Assembly (NCBI GenBank): GCA_964035575.1
Contig: OZ037879.1
Location: forward strand, 1,356,903-1,420,902
DNA from: Rhynchopus sp. YZ270_cl-10
Lineage: Eukaryota; Euglenozoa; Diplonemea; Diplonemida; Diplonemidae
Length of the DNA stretch: 64,000 bases
Direction: 5' to 3'
Shown here: piece after piece, positions 12,025 to 25,100 of the stretch
Numbering within the stretch: the stretch's first letter is position 1
Layout: the number at the start of each line of letters is the position of its first letter
Position numbers and translations under genes: made by a program
Notes under the pieces: model-generated
The model's database searches: none
Told to the model about the DNA's origin: nothing
The model's input: the letters and a program-made list of their open reading frames with translations, nothing else

Positions 12025-12197
12025 ACCCCTTCAGAAGCCCCTTTTGACTCTTATGAATATCCTTATATAGGCTTCCACTTGTGCAGAACCTTCTCAGTGT
12101 ACAAGATGTTAGGTACAAAAAAACCATCATATTTTTTACACTACTGGCATGCTTCCCAGGACGCGTCTGTACTCAGAACGTTGTAGAGAAAAAAGGC
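12025..12197 (+). promoter_or_regulatory. SL RNA promoter copy at the end of unit 1
   Basis: This block matches the DNA upstream of the intact SL genes. It contains CCCTTCAGAAGCC, then TGACTCTTATGAATAT, then TTAGGTACAAAAAAACCATC, then GGCATGCTTCCCAGGACG, then AGAACGTTGTAGAGAAAA immediately before AACCAACG. The proximal element keeps the spacing seen at intact genes. Equivalent copies end each of the other five units. Confidence 0.85.
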
Positions 12198-12214
12198 AAC
12201 CAACGATTTCTAAA
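12198..12214 (+). pseudogene. SL RNA stub (first 17 nt of exon), unit 1
   Basis: AACCAACGATTTCTAAA is the 5' end of the SL exon. It is cut at the point where the SL gene at 50468 is interrupted, and continues into CACGGATGCTGCCA, the tip of the inverted repeat of the 3-kb element, then TATC and the 8-bp array. The splice donor and hairpin are missing, so no leader could be donated. Confidence 0.9.
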
Positions 12215-12232
12215 CACGGATGCTGCCATATC

Positions 12233-15200
12233 TTAGCTCCTTAGCTCCTTAGCTCCTTAGCTCCTTAGCTCCTTAGCTCCTTAGCTCCTTAGCTCCTTAG
12301 CTCCTTAGCTCCTTAGCTCCTTAGCTCCTTAGCTCCTTAGCTCCTTAGCTCCTTAGCTCCTTAGCTCCTTAGCTCCTTAGCTCCTTAGCTCCTTAGCTCC
12401 TTAGCTCCTTAGCTCCTTAGCTCCTTAGCTCCTTAGCTCCTTAGCTCCTTAGCTCCTTAGCTCCTTAGCTCCTTAGCTCCTTAGCTCCTTAGCTCCTTAG
12501 CTCCTTAGCTCCTTAGCTCCTTAGCTCCTTAGCTCCTTAGCTCCTTAGCTCCTTAGCTCCTTAGCTCCTTAGCTCCTTAGCTCCTTAGCTCCTTAGCTCC
12601 TTAGCTCCTTAGCTCCTTAGCTCCTTAGCTCCTTAGCTCCTTAGCTCCTTAGCTCCTTAGCTCCTTAGCTCCTTAGCTCCTTAGCTCCTTAGCTCCTTAG
12701 CTCCTTAGCTCCTTAGCTCCTTAGCTCCTTAGCTCCTTAGCTCCTTAGCTCCTTAGCTCCTTAGCTCCTTAGCTCCTTAGCTCCTTAGCTCCTTAGCTCC
12801 TTAGCTCCTTAGCTCCTTAGCTCCTTAGCTCCTTAGCTCCTTAGCTCCTTAGCTCCTTAGCTCCTTAGCTCCTTAGCTCCTTAGCTCCTTAGCTCCTTAG
12901 CTCCTTAGCTCCTTAGCTCCTTAGCTCCTTAGCTCCTTAGCTCCTTAGCTCCTTAGCTCCTTAGCTCCTTAGCTCCTTAGCTCCTTAGCTCCTTAGCTCC
13001 TTAGCTCCTTAGCTCCTTAGCTCCTTAGCTCCTTAGCTCCTTAGCTCCTTAGCTCCTTAGCTCCTTAGCTCCTTAGCTCCTTAGCTCCTTAGCTCCTTAG
13101 CTCCTTAGCTCCTTAGCTCCTTAGCTCCTTAGCTCCTTAGCTCCTTAGCTCCTTAGCTCCTTAGCTCCTTAGCTCCTTAGCTCCTTAGCTCCTTAGCTCC
13201 TTAGCTCCTTAGCTCCTTAGCTCCTTAGCTCCTTAGCTCCTTAGCTCCTTAGCTCCTTAGCTCCTTAGCTCCTTAGCTCCTTAGCTCCTTAGCTCCTTAG
13301 CTCCTTAGCTCCTTAGCTCCTTAGCTCCTTAGCTCCTTAGCTCCTTAGCTCCTTAGCTCCTTAGCTCCTTAGCTCCTTAGCTCCTTAGCTCCTTAGCTCC
13401 TTAGCTCCTTAGCTCCTTAGCTCCTTAGCTCCTTAGCTCCTTAGCTCCTTAGCTCCTTAGCTCCTTAGCTCCTTAGCTCCTTAGCTCCTTAGCTCCTTAG
13501 CTCCTTAGCTCCTTAGCTCCTTAGCTCCTTAGCTCCTTAGCTCCTTAGCTCCTTAGCTCCTTAGCTCCTTAGCTCCTTAGCTCCTTAGCTCCTTAGCTCC
13601 TTAGCTCCTTAGCTCCTTAGCTCCTTAGCTCCTTAGCTCCTTAGCTCCTTAGCTCCTTAGCTCCTTAGCTCCTTAGCTCCTTAGCTCCTTAGCTCCTTAG
13701 CTCCTTAGCTCCTTAGCTCCTTAGCTCCTTAGCTCCTTAGCTCCTTAGCTCCTTAGCTCCTTAGCTCCTTAGCTCCTTAGCTCCTTAGCTCCTTAGCTCC
13801 TTAGCTCCTTAGCTCCTTAGCTCCTTAGCTCCTTAGCTCCTTAGCTCCTTAGCTCCTTAGCTCCTTAGCTCCTTAGCTCCTTAGCTCCTTAGCTCCTTAG
13901 CTCCTTAGCTCCTTAGCTCCTTAGCTCCTTAGCTCCTTAGCTCCTTAGCTCCTTAGCTCCTTAGCTCCTTAGCTCCTTAGCTCCTTAGCTCCTTAGCTCC
14001 TTAGCTCCTTAGCTCCTTAGCTCCTTAGCTCCTTAGCTCCTTAGCTCCTTAGCTCCTTAGCTCCTTAGCTCCTTAGCTCCTTAGCTCCTTAGCTCCTTAG
14101 CTCCTTAGCTCCTTAGCTCCTTAGCTCCTTAGCTCCTTAGCTCCTTAGCTCCTTAGCTCCTTAGCTCCTTAGCTCCTTAGCTCCTTAGCTCCTTAGCTCC
14201 TTAGCTCCTTAGCTCCTTAGCTCCTTAGCTCCTTAGCTCCTTAGCTCCTTAGCTCCTTAGCTCCTTAGCTCCTTAGCTCCTTAGCTCCTTAGCTCCTTAG
14301 CTCCTTAGCTCCTTAGCTCCTTAGCTCCTTAGCTCCTTAGCTCCTTAGCTCCTTAGCTCCTTAGCTCCTTAGCTCCTTAGCTCCTTAGCTCCTTAGCTCC
14401 TTAGCTCCTTAGCTCCTTAGCTCCTTAGCTCCTTAGCTCCTTAGCTCCTTAGCTCCTTAGCTCCTTAGCTCCTTAGCTCCTTAGCTCCTTAGCTCCTTAG
14501 CTCCTTAGCTCCTTAGCTCCTTAGCTCCTTAGCTCCTTAGCTCCTTAGCTCCTTAGCTCCTTAGCTCCTTAGCTCCTTAGCTCCTTAGCTCCTTAGCTCC
14601 TTAGCTCCTTAGCTCCTTAGCTCCTTAGCTCCTTAGCTCCTTAGCTCCTTAGCTCCTTAGCTCCTTAGCTCCTTAGCTCCTTAGCTCCTTAGCTCCTTAG
14701 CTCCTTAGCTCCTTAGCTCCTTAGCTCCTTAGCTCCTTAGCTCCTTAGCTCCTTAGCTCCTTAGCTCCTTAGCTCCTTAGCTCCTTAGCTCCTTAGCTCC
14801 TTAGCTCCTTAGCTCCTTAGCTCCTTAGCTCCTTAGCTCCTTAGCTCCTTAGCTCCTTAGCTCCTTAGCTCCTTAGCTCCTTAGCTCCTTAGCTCCTTAG
14901 CTCCTTAGCTCCTTAGCTCCTTAGCTCCTTAGCTCCTTAGCTCCTTAGCTCCTTAGCTCCTTAGCTCCTTAGCTCCTTAGCTCCTTAGCTCCTTAGCTCC
15001 TTAGCTCCTTAGCTCCTTAGCTCCTTAGCTCCTTAGCTCCTTAGCTCCTTAGCTCCTTAGCTCCTTAGCTCCTTAGCTCCTTAGCTCCTTAGCTCCTTAG
15101 CTCCTTAGCTCCTTAGCTCCTTAGCTCCTTAGCTCCTTAGCTCCTTAGCTCCTTAGCTCCTTAGCTCCTTAGCTCCTTAGCTCCTTAGCTCCTTAGCTCC

Positions 15201-15643
15201 TTAGCTCCTTAGCTCCTTAGCTCCTTAGCTCCTTAGCTCCTTAGCTCCTTAGCTCCTTAGCTCCTTAGCTCCTTAGCTCCTTAGCTCCTTAGCTCCTTAG
15301 CTCCTTAGCTCCTTAGCTCCTTAGCTCCTTAGCTCCTTAGCTCCTTAGCTCCTTAGCTCCTTAGCTCCTTAGCTCCTTAGCTCCTTAGCTCCTTAGCTCC
15401 TTAGCTCCTTAGCTCCTTAGCTCCTTAGCTCCTTAGCTCCTTAGCTCCTTAGCTCCTTAGCTCCTTAGCTCCTTAGCTCCTTAGCTCCTTAGCTCCTTAG
15501 CTCCTTAGCTCCTTAGCTCCTTAGCTCCTTAGCTCCTTAGCTCCTTAGCTCCTTAGCTCCTTAGCTCCTTAGCTCCTTAGCTCCTTAGCTCCTTAGCTCC
15601 TTAGCTCCTTAGCTCCTTAGCTCCTTAGCTCCTTAGCTCCTTA
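12233..15643 (+). repeat. Satellite array 2, (TTAGCTCC)n, about 426 copies
   Basis: 3,411 bp of perfect 8-bp repeat between unit 1 and unit 2. The length is 8n+3, as in all arrays lying between units. Confidence 0.97.
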
Positions 15644-18600
15644 CCTTGGTATGTATTGGGAAGAGTTCTGGGAGGTCATATTTGATGTCTAAGGCATCTA
15701 GGGTGCACAGGGGTGGCCGAACCTCCTGGAAAGTGAGCTTTGAAAAGGTGCACAGGGGGCTTTTCACTTTTATACAAGGGTGCACAGGGGACGAGACCCA
15801 CCATTGTTGTTGTTGATTTTGTTGTGCGTCATTGTTGTTTTCCCCTTTGGGTGTCAGTCAGTCGGGTCAGGTCACACTTACAGAAGTTCTCAAAAATTTT
15901 CACCAAAAAGAAAGCTACTAAACAGATTATGGAACTTCCTATTTATTTGTTTGTGTGTTACAGAGGAAACGGCTCACTCAATCCCCTCCTTCTCCTCCCC
16001 TCGAAAAAATCGACCAAAAAATCGTCATTTTTCGGGGTCACGGTGACAAAAAGTTGCATTTTTTCACGAAAAATGGTCGGAATGTGACTTGAATGGGCTC
16101 TAATGGGTATATTATGCACACAACATACCTAAATTATGTCGATATTTCACCGGCGGAGCCGAAAACATCGATTTTCAGGGTGTGCAAAACTGTAAAAATG
16201 ACGAAAATCGGAAAAATGACGATTTTTTGGTGAAAATATTTTTCACAGAAAATCGAATTTTACTATTAAGATTGGCTTTGGGCATGACCCAGTAAGGTTA
16301 CTATGGGCCCCATGGGACATATACACCCGAATACCAGGCCGTATTTTCAAAAAGTTGATAATCCCAGTATATGGTATGGCCCTGTGGTACGAAATTTTTG
16401 GCCGAAAAAATCGACCAAAAAATCGTCATTTTTCGGGGTCACGGTGACAAAAAGTTGCATTTTTTCACGAAAAATGGTCGGAATGTGACTTGAATGGGCT
16501 CTAATGGGTATATTATGCACATAACATACCTAAATTATGTCGATATTTCACCGGCGGAGCCGAAAAAATCGATTTTCAGGGTGTGCAAAACTGTAAAAAT
16601 CACCAAAATCCCAAAAATCACGATTTTTTTTCAAAAATATTTTTTTCAAAAAAATCGATTTTAAAATATTGGTTTGGCTTGTGCGGGGACCTGAATCTGG
16701 GGCAACATACCCTGTGGGACATACTGGGCCCGATGCAAGGCCGATTTTTCAAAAATATGGTTGCCCCGGTAGACGGTATGGCCCTGCAGGTCAGTGCATC
16801 GGGCCAAAAATCATGAAAAAATCATGATTTTGGGGTCTGGCACCCCATGGGCACATATATCTGGGGGTGTGAAATATGCATGGAATCGACCGATTGGGGG
16901 TGTTATAGGTCCTGGGGGCCCACATGGGCCATATTTCACGCTATTGGGTCACGGGAAAGTGATTTTGACATTTTTTCATCGATTTTAGCTGTGAGAACCC
17001 TTCAAAAACACTGATTTTGGGGTGTTTCTGAGACGGTACGCTATACCCAGGGTCATATTAGGTATTAGTCCGGTCGACTTTTTGAAAAAACGACCCCGCA
17101 ATGGACTCAGGGGTGCCAGATAGTGTATATGCACCAGAATGGATTCACGGGAAAAGTCAAAATTGGGTGTCAGATACATGCTGCCATAAGTGACGAATTT
17201 CAAAAGTTGAGATTTTTCGAAAATCAGGGTTCAGTACACGCTGTACCCAATCCTGGGGGCCAAAATTTTCAACTTTTTGAAAAAACGGGCGGTATATGGC
17301 CCTAAAGTGTCAAAATGAGTTAATTGCGACCTCGGACGGCCTCCGGAGATGAGTAGAAGTTTATTTACTGAAAAAAAAAGTCAAAACACAGGCAAAATCC
17401 CACCTTCCACAGGTACAGTCAAAACTTTTATCCAGATCTCATGTTTTTTCAAAAAATTTTAAATTGTTTTTATGACTAACACCTCCGAAATTTTTCCTGA
17501 TAAGATGGAATATGGTCCTGTCGTAGTATGCAGTGTGTTTGCAGGCAAAAATTTGCATTTTCTCGCCCCAGACATTTTTTTATACATAAAAGTGCATAAA
17601 GGGACCCCTGACCCCAAAATCCGGGTTCCAGCTTTTTGAAGGGGTCACCCTACAGGCCACCTCAAAAAAACGGGGTTGCGATGTGTCCTGGGGGCCCGAA
17701 GGGCCCCCAGGACACATCGCTGGGAAAAAAATATTAGGTTTTTGGGGGTCTATATAGGGTTGCTGTGGGGGTCACATGGCCGAAAAATGGCCATTTTTGG
17801 CCTATTTTTGGCCATTTTTTTAAGGTAAAAAATCCACTTTTTTTTTGTACATCCCCTTGCCCCCGGTAAAATTTACCAAACATATGGCCCTGTTGGACAT
17901 ACTGGGCCCATGAGTCGGTTGCTGGATCACCAAACTAGTTGCCCTATTTGCTAAAATCATGTTTTCAGGGTCAAAAATAGGGTGTTTTTTAGGGTCAAAA
18001 ATAGGGTGTTTTTCAGGGGTATGTTAACCACGTATGTGTCTTAGGGACCAAATTTTCCAGGAATGTGAACCAATCGGGTCGCAATGGGTCCAGGGGGCCC
18101 GGAGGGCCCCCATGCAGGGAAAATTTGCAACAATCCTGGGCAATGCTGGGGGCCGATAGGGTGTGCCTATACACGTGTTTTTACGTGTTTTTGGGCACTT
18201 TTCAGGATTTTCGAAAATTTTTGCAACACCAAAATCAAAAATTTCGGTCTAGGAGGCCCATATCTGGAAAAAATCGATATTCCAATGGCCTCATTGGGAC
18301 ATATTGGGCCCAGGACCCTATTTTCAGGTCCCAGGAAAAGCCAAAACAATAAAAAAAATAGCTCAGGCGACCCCCAAAAATAGGCGAAAAACAGCCATTT
18401 TTAGGGTGTTTTTTAGGGGTATTTTTACACACACAAATTGTTTACCATAGCACACCCCCAGGCTGCCTCAAAATTTTATCTTTATTTGATTTTTCCAACC
18501 CACATAGGGGTATTGGAGGCACAACTTTCACCAAGCCTGGGGAATTCGGCACTGCACACACACAACTGAAAAAGGCAAAAATCACCTGTTTTTCAAGGTG

Positions 18601-20268
18601 TCGCAGGGTAAATGTTGTTCCTTAAAAACCAAATTTTTTCTAAAAAATCGGCCCTGCGGGTGAAAAAACGACACTATGGGGGGTATTCCAGGGTGTGGGG
18701 GCCCCAAAAATCCGGTTTAAGACCACGAGAGGGTCCGAATACACACCTGAGAAGGTCCCGGGGAGTAAAAAAATGGCCATTTTTGGGGGGTCAAAATCTC
18801 ACTTTTTGGGGGGATGTTTGTATACCCAGTACCGACCCACTAGCTGGGATGCCCAACTTTTCGCGAATATGGGGGCCCGTAGGGCCCCCGGGGCCCAGGG
18901 GGCCCAAAATATCGTGTTGCAGATGCCAGGAGAACATGTTTCAATATTTTGGATACATTTTTCCATAGGGTCATTTTCAAAAGCACTGATTTTAGGGGTA
19001 TTGAGCGAGGTACCCATACCCATGGGTTATCCTATATATTAGTTTTCACTCGGATGTGAAAAAACGATGTCGCAATGGATTCAGGGGGCCCAAATAGGGT
19101 ATATGGCCCAGGAAATTTTCAAAAAGTTGACCCAACCAGGTTTTCAGGCATACAAGCCGGTAGGTCAACAGATAGGGTGTTTTCCGCACCCAAAATATGG
19201 GGTCATGACCATGTGGGTCAGACCTGAATTGATAAATGTTTCGCACAGGTTTTCGCGAATACCCCCTCTATTCCGAATGCGCTACAAGAGTTTTAAATTT
19301 TTGGCTATTTAGATTCACTTTTAAAAACAAAATGGGTCTCCAGAACACACATGAGGTTCACATGTACCTCTACAGAAACCTTGGTTTTGGTCGGATTTTG
19401 AGGCCAATTTTTGGGTTCCCACCAATTTCCTAGGGTATACTGGGATATTGCCCGTGTGTCCAAAAGTGATTTTTGGGGCCTTAGGACCCCGGAGAATCCA
19501 TTTAACGGTCGTTTTTGCACCGGAAAGACCTATCTAGTACCCAAAAATCGAATTTTCATATTTTTGAAAAAGTGACCAAAAATCGACTTTTTTTGGTAAC
19601 ATTGTATGGCATAAATTATTCTACATAATGTGTGATGCTTGAATAAAAACTTACGACCCCATAATGTACTCGGAACTCACCCATGTAATTGTTGAGAAAA
19701 AAAAACTTTCCGAAAAAATGAAATTTCAACCCGAATATGCACATTTGGGTCATTTTACGGCTATGTAGGTCATTTTGTATGTGTTTTTCGATTATATAGG
19801 TGATTAGGATATGTGTGATGCTCAGATTAAATCGTAAGACCCCGCAATTGACTCAAATGTGCCCAAAAACCCTATACACCCAAGATTATTAACTTTTCCA
19901 GCATATTGGACATCCTTAGGTATGGTTATAAGCCATGATACGGCTATTGCTGGAAAAATAGCCGTAAATTGTGGTTGGTATTGATTTCAGAAATTATGTG
20001 ATGCTTAGATCATGCCATAGACGCTTTTAATGGATTCATATGAGCTCATACTACCCATATACCCCTTCAGAAGCCCCTTTTGACTCTTATGAATATCCTT
20101 ATATAGGCTTCCACTTGTGCAGAACCTTCTCAGTGTACAAGATGTTAGGTACAAAAAAACCATCATATTTTTTACACTACTGGCATGCTTCCCAGGACGC
20201 GTCTGTACTCAGAACGTTGTAGAGAAAAAAGGCAACCAACGATTTCTAAACACGGATGCTGCCATATC
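15644..20268 (+). repeat. Macrosatellite unit 2 (4,625 bp)
   Basis: Same length as unit 1, and every stretch compared by eye is identical, including the G near the start that separates units 1-2 from units 3-6. Confidence 0.95.
20234..20250 (+). pseudogene. SL RNA stub, unit 2
   Basis: Same 17 nt of the SL exon with promoter upstream and transposon-end stub downstream as in unit 1. Confidence 0.9.
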
Positions 20269-22127
20269 TTAGCTCCTTAGCTCCTTAGCTCCTTAGCTCC
20301 TTAGCTCCTTAGCTCCTTAGCTCCTTAGCTCCTTAGCTCCTTAGCTCCTTAGCTCCTTAGCTCCTTAGCTCCTTAGCTCCTTAGCTCCTTAGCTCCTTAG
20401 CTCCTTAGCTCCTTAGCTCCTTAGCTCCTTAGCTCCTTAGCTCCTTAGCTCCTTAGCTCCTTAGCTCCTTAGCTCCTTAGCTCCTTAGCTCCTTAGCTCC
20501 TTAGCTCCTTAGCTCCTTAGCTCCTTAGCTCCTTAGCTCCTTAGCTCCTTAGCTCCTTAGCTCCTTAGCTCCTTAGCTCCTTAGCTCCTTAGCTCCTTAG
20601 CTCCTTAGCTCCTTAGCTCCTTAGCTCCTTAGCTCCTTAGCTCCTTAGCTCCTTAGCTCCTTAGCTCCTTAGCTCCTTAGCTCCTTAGCTCCTTAGCTCC
20701 TTAGCTCCTTAGCTCCTTAGCTCCTTAGCTCCTTAGCTCCTTAGCTCCTTAGCTCCTTAGCTCCTTAGCTCCTTAGCTCCTTAGCTCCTTAGCTCCTTAG
20801 CTCCTTAGCTCCTTAGCTCCTTAGCTCCTTAGCTCCTTAGCTCCTTAGCTCCTTAGCTCCTTAGCTCCTTAGCTCCTTAGCTCCTTAGCTCCTTAGCTCC
20901 TTAGCTCCTTAGCTCCTTAGCTCCTTAGCTCCTTAGCTCCTTAGCTCCTTAGCTCCTTAGCTCCTTAGCTCCTTAGCTCCTTAGCTCCTTAGCTCCTTAG
21001 CTCCTTAGCTCCTTAGCTCCTTAGCTCCTTAGCTCCTTAGCTCCTTAGCTCCTTAGCTCCTTAGCTCCTTAGCTCCTTAGCTCCTTAGCTCCTTAGCTCC
21101 TTAGCTCCTTAGCTCCTTAGCTCCTTAGCTCCTTAGCTCCTTAGCTCCTTAGCTCCTTAGCTCCTTAGCTCCTTAGCTCCTTAGCTCCTTAGCTCCTTAG
21201 CTCCTTAGCTCCTTAGCTCCTTAGCTCCTTAGCTCCTTAGCTCCTTAGCTCCTTAGCTCCTTAGCTCCTTAGCTCCTTAGCTCCTTAGCTCCTTAGCTCC
21301 TTAGCTCCTTAGCTCCTTAGCTCCTTAGCTCCTTAGCTCCTTAGCTCCTTAGCTCCTTAGCTCCTTAGCTCCTTAGCTCCTTAGCTCCTTAGCTCCTTAG
21401 CTCCTTAGCTCCTTAGCTCCTTAGCTCCTTAGCTCCTTAGCTCCTTAGCTCCTTAGCTCCTTAGCTCCTTAGCTCCTTAGCTCCTTAGCTCCTTAGCTCC
21501 TTAGCTCCTTAGCTCCTTAGCTCCTTAGCTCCTTAGCTCCTTAGCTCCTTAGCTCCTTAGCTCCTTAGCTCCTTAGCTCCTTAGCTCCTTAGCTCCTTAG
21601 CTCCTTAGCTCCTTAGCTCCTTAGCTCCTTAGCTCCTTAGCTCCTTAGCTCCTTAGCTCCTTAGCTCCTTAGCTCCTTAGCTCCTTAGCTCCTTAGCTCC
21701 TTAGCTCCTTAGCTCCTTAGCTCCTTAGCTCCTTAGCTCCTTAGCTCCTTAGCTCCTTAGCTCCTTAGCTCCTTAGCTCCTTAGCTCCTTAGCTCCTTAG
21801 CTCCTTAGCTCCTTAGCTCCTTAGCTCCTTAGCTCCTTAGCTCCTTAGCTCCTTAGCTCCTTAGCTCCTTAGCTCCTTAGCTCCTTAGCTCCTTAGCTCC
21901 TTAGCTCCTTAGCTCCTTAGCTCCTTAGCTCCTTAGCTCCTTAGCTCCTTAGCTCCTTAGCTCCTTAGCTCCTTAGCTCCTTAGCTCCTTAGCTCCTTAG
22001 CTCCTTAGCTCCTTAGCTCCTTAGCTCCTTAGCTCCTTAGCTCCTTAGCTCCTTAGCTCCTTAGCTCCTTAGCTCCTTAGCTCCTTAGCTCCTTAGCTCC
22101 TTAGCTCCTTAGCTCCTTAGCTCCTTA
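20269..22127 (+). repeat. Satellite array 3, (TTAGCTCC)n, about 232 copies
   Basis: 1,859 bp, perfect 8-bp repeat, length 8n+3. Confidence 0.97.
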
Positions 22128-25100
22128 CCTTGGTATGTATTGGGAAGAGTTCTGGAAGGTCATATTTGATGTCTAAGGCATCTAGGGTGCACAGGGGTGG
22201 CCGAACCTCCTGGAAAGTGAGCTTTGAAAAGGTGCACAGGGGGCTTTTCACTTTTATACAAGGGTGCACAGGGGACGAGACCCACCATTGTTGTTGTTGA
22301 TTTTGTTGTGCGTCATTGTTGTTTTCCCCTTTGGGTGTCAGTCAGTCGGGTCAGGTCACACTTACAGAAGTTCTCAAAAATTTTCACCAAAAAGAAAGCT
22401 ACTAAACAGATTATGGAACTTCCTATTTATTTGTTTGTGTGTTACAGAGGAAACGGCTCACTCAATCCCCTCCTTCTCCTCCCCTCGAAAAAATCGACCA
22501 AAAAATCGTCATTTTTCGGGGTCACGGTGACAAAAAGTTGCATTTTTTCACGAAAAATGGTCGGAATGTGACTTGAATGGGCTCTAATGGGTATATTATG
22601 CACACAACATACCTAAATTATGTCGATATTTCACCGGCGGAGCCGAAAACATCGATTTTCAGGGTGTGCAAAACTGTAAAAATGACGAAAATCGGAAAAA
22701 TGACGATTTTTTGGTGAAAATATTTTTCACAGAAAATCGAATTTTACTATTAAGATTGGCTTTGGGCATGACCCAGTAAGGTTACTATGGGCCCCATGGG
22801 ACATATACACCCGAATACCAGGCCGTATTTTCAAAAAGTTGATAATCCCAGTATATGGTATGGCCCTGTGGTACGAAATTTTTGGCCGAAAAAATCGACC
22901 AAAAAATCGTCATTTTTCGGGGTCACGGTGACAAAAAGTTGCATTTTTTCACGAAAAATGGTCGGAATGTGACTTGAATGGGCTCTAATGGGTATATTAT
23001 GCACATAACATACCTAAATTATGTCGATATTTCACCGGCGGAGCCGAAAAAATCGATTTTCAGGGTGTGCAAAACTGTAAAAATCACCAAAATCCCAAAA
23101 ATCACGATTTTTTTTCAAAAATATTTTTTTCAAAAAAATCGATTTTAAAATATTGGTTTGGCTTGTGCGGGGACCTGAATCTGGGGCAACATACCCTGTG
23201 GGACATACTGGGCCCGATGCAAGGCCGATTTTTCAAAAATATGGTTGCCCCGGTAGACGGTATGGCCCTGCAGGTCAGTGCATCGGGCCAAAAATCATGA
23301 AAAAATCATGATTTTGGGGTCTGGCACCCCATGGGCACATATATCTGGGGGTGTGAAATATGCATGGAATCGACCGATTGGGGGTGTTATAGGTCCTGGG
23401 GGCCCACATGGGCCATATTTCACGCTATTGGGTCACGGGAAAGTGATTTTGACATTTTTTCATCGATTTTAGCTGTGAGAACCCTTCAAAAACACTGATT
23501 TTGGGGTGTTTCTGAGACGGTACGCTATACCCAGGGTCATATTAGGTATTAGTCCGGTCGACTTTTTGAAAAAACGACCCCGCAATGGACTCAGGGGTGC
23601 CAGATAGTGTATATGCACCAGAATGGATTCACGGGAAAAGTCAAAATTGGGTGAATGGATTCACGGGAAAAGTCAAAATTGGGTGTCAGATACATGCTGC
23701 CATAAGTGACGAATTTCAAAAGTTGAGATTTTTCGAAAATCAGGGTTCAGTACACGCTGTACCCAATCCTGGGGGCCAAAATTTTCAACTTTTTGAAAAA
23801 ACGGGCGGTATATGGCCCTAAAGTGTCAAAATGAGTTAATTGCGACCTCGGACGGCCTCCGGAGATGAGTAGAAGTTTATTTACTGAAAAAAAAAGTCAA
23901 AACACAGGCAAAATCCCACCTTCCACAGGTACAGTCAAAACTTTTATCCAGATCTCATGTTTTTTCAAAAAATTTTAAATTGTTTTTATGACTAACACCT
24001 CCGAAATTTTTCCTGATAAGATGGAATATGGTCCTGTCGTAGTATGCAGTGTGTTTGCAGGCAAAAATTTGCATTTTCTCGCCCCAGACATTTTTTTATA
24101 CATAAAAGTGCATAAAGGGACCCCTGACCCCAAAATCCGGGTTCCAGCTTTTTGAAGGGGTCACCCTACAGGCCACCTCAAAAAAACGGGGTTGCGATGT
24201 GTCCTGGGGGCCCGAAGGGCCCCCAGGACACATCGCTGGGAAAAAAATATTAGGTTTTTGGGGGTCTATATAGGGTTGCTGTGGGGGTCACATGGCCGAA
24301 AAATGGCCATTTTTGGCCTATTTTTGGCCATTTTTTTAAGGTAAAAAATCCACTTTTTTTTTGTACATCCCCTTGCCCCCGGTAAAATTTACCAAACATA
24401 TGGCCCTGTTGGACATACTGGGCCCATGAGTCGGTTGCTGGATCACCAAACTAGTTGCCCTATTTGCTAAAATCATGTTTTCAGGGTCAAAAATAGGGTG
24501 TTTTTTAGGGTCAAAAATAGGGTGTTTTTCAGGGGTATGTTAACCACGTATGTGTCTTAGGGACCAAATTTTCCAGGAATGTGAACCAATCGGGTCGCAA
24601 TGGGTCCAGGGGGCCCGGAGGGCCCCCATGCAGGGAAAATTTGCAACAATCCTGGGCAATGCTGGGGGCCGATAGGGTGTGCCTATACACGTGTTTTTAC
24701 GTGTTTTTGGGCACTTTTCAGGATTTTCGAAAATTTTTGCAACACCAAAATCAAAAATTTCGGTCTAGGAGGCCCATATCTGGAAAAAATCGATATTCCA
24801 ATGGCCTCATTGGGACATATTGGGCCCAGGACCCTATTTTCAGGTCCCAGGAAAAGCCAAAACAATAAAAAAAATAGCTCAGGCGACCCCCAAAAATAGG
24901 CGAAAAACAGCCATTTTTAGGGTGTTTTTTAGGGGTATTTTTACACACACAAATTGTTTACCATAGCACACCCCCAGGCTGCCTCAAAATTTTATCTTTA
25001 TTTGATTTTTCCAACCCACATAGGGGTATTGGAGGCACAACTTTCACCAAGCCTGGGGAATTCGGCACTGCACACACACAACTGAAAAAGGCAAAAATCA

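Larger units (their letters stand above)
7608..12232 (+). repeat. Macrosatellite unit 1 (4,625 bp)
   Basis: The reference copy of a 4.6-kb unit present six times, running from CCTTGGTATG to GCTGCCATATC. No protein family is recognisable and the longest open frame is 118 codons, so it is treated as non-coding. Internal structure: three GTGCACAGGGG motifs (7667-7760), a 198-bp direct repeat (7966-8163 and 8367-8564), many diverged copies of a module with GGACATACTGGGCCC followed by TTTTTCAAAAA, a perfect palindrome (9642-9684), and SL-derived sequence from about 11750 to 12214. It shares a G in TTCTGGGAGG near its start with unit 2; units 3-6 have A there. Confidence 0.95.

Noticed and set aside
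7704-12186. Short frames of 60-118 codons in each 4.6-kb unit
   Set aside because: They overlap on both strands, show no family resemblance and sit in low-complexity A/T- and GGGCCC-rich DNA. Their conservation among units only reflects recent copying.
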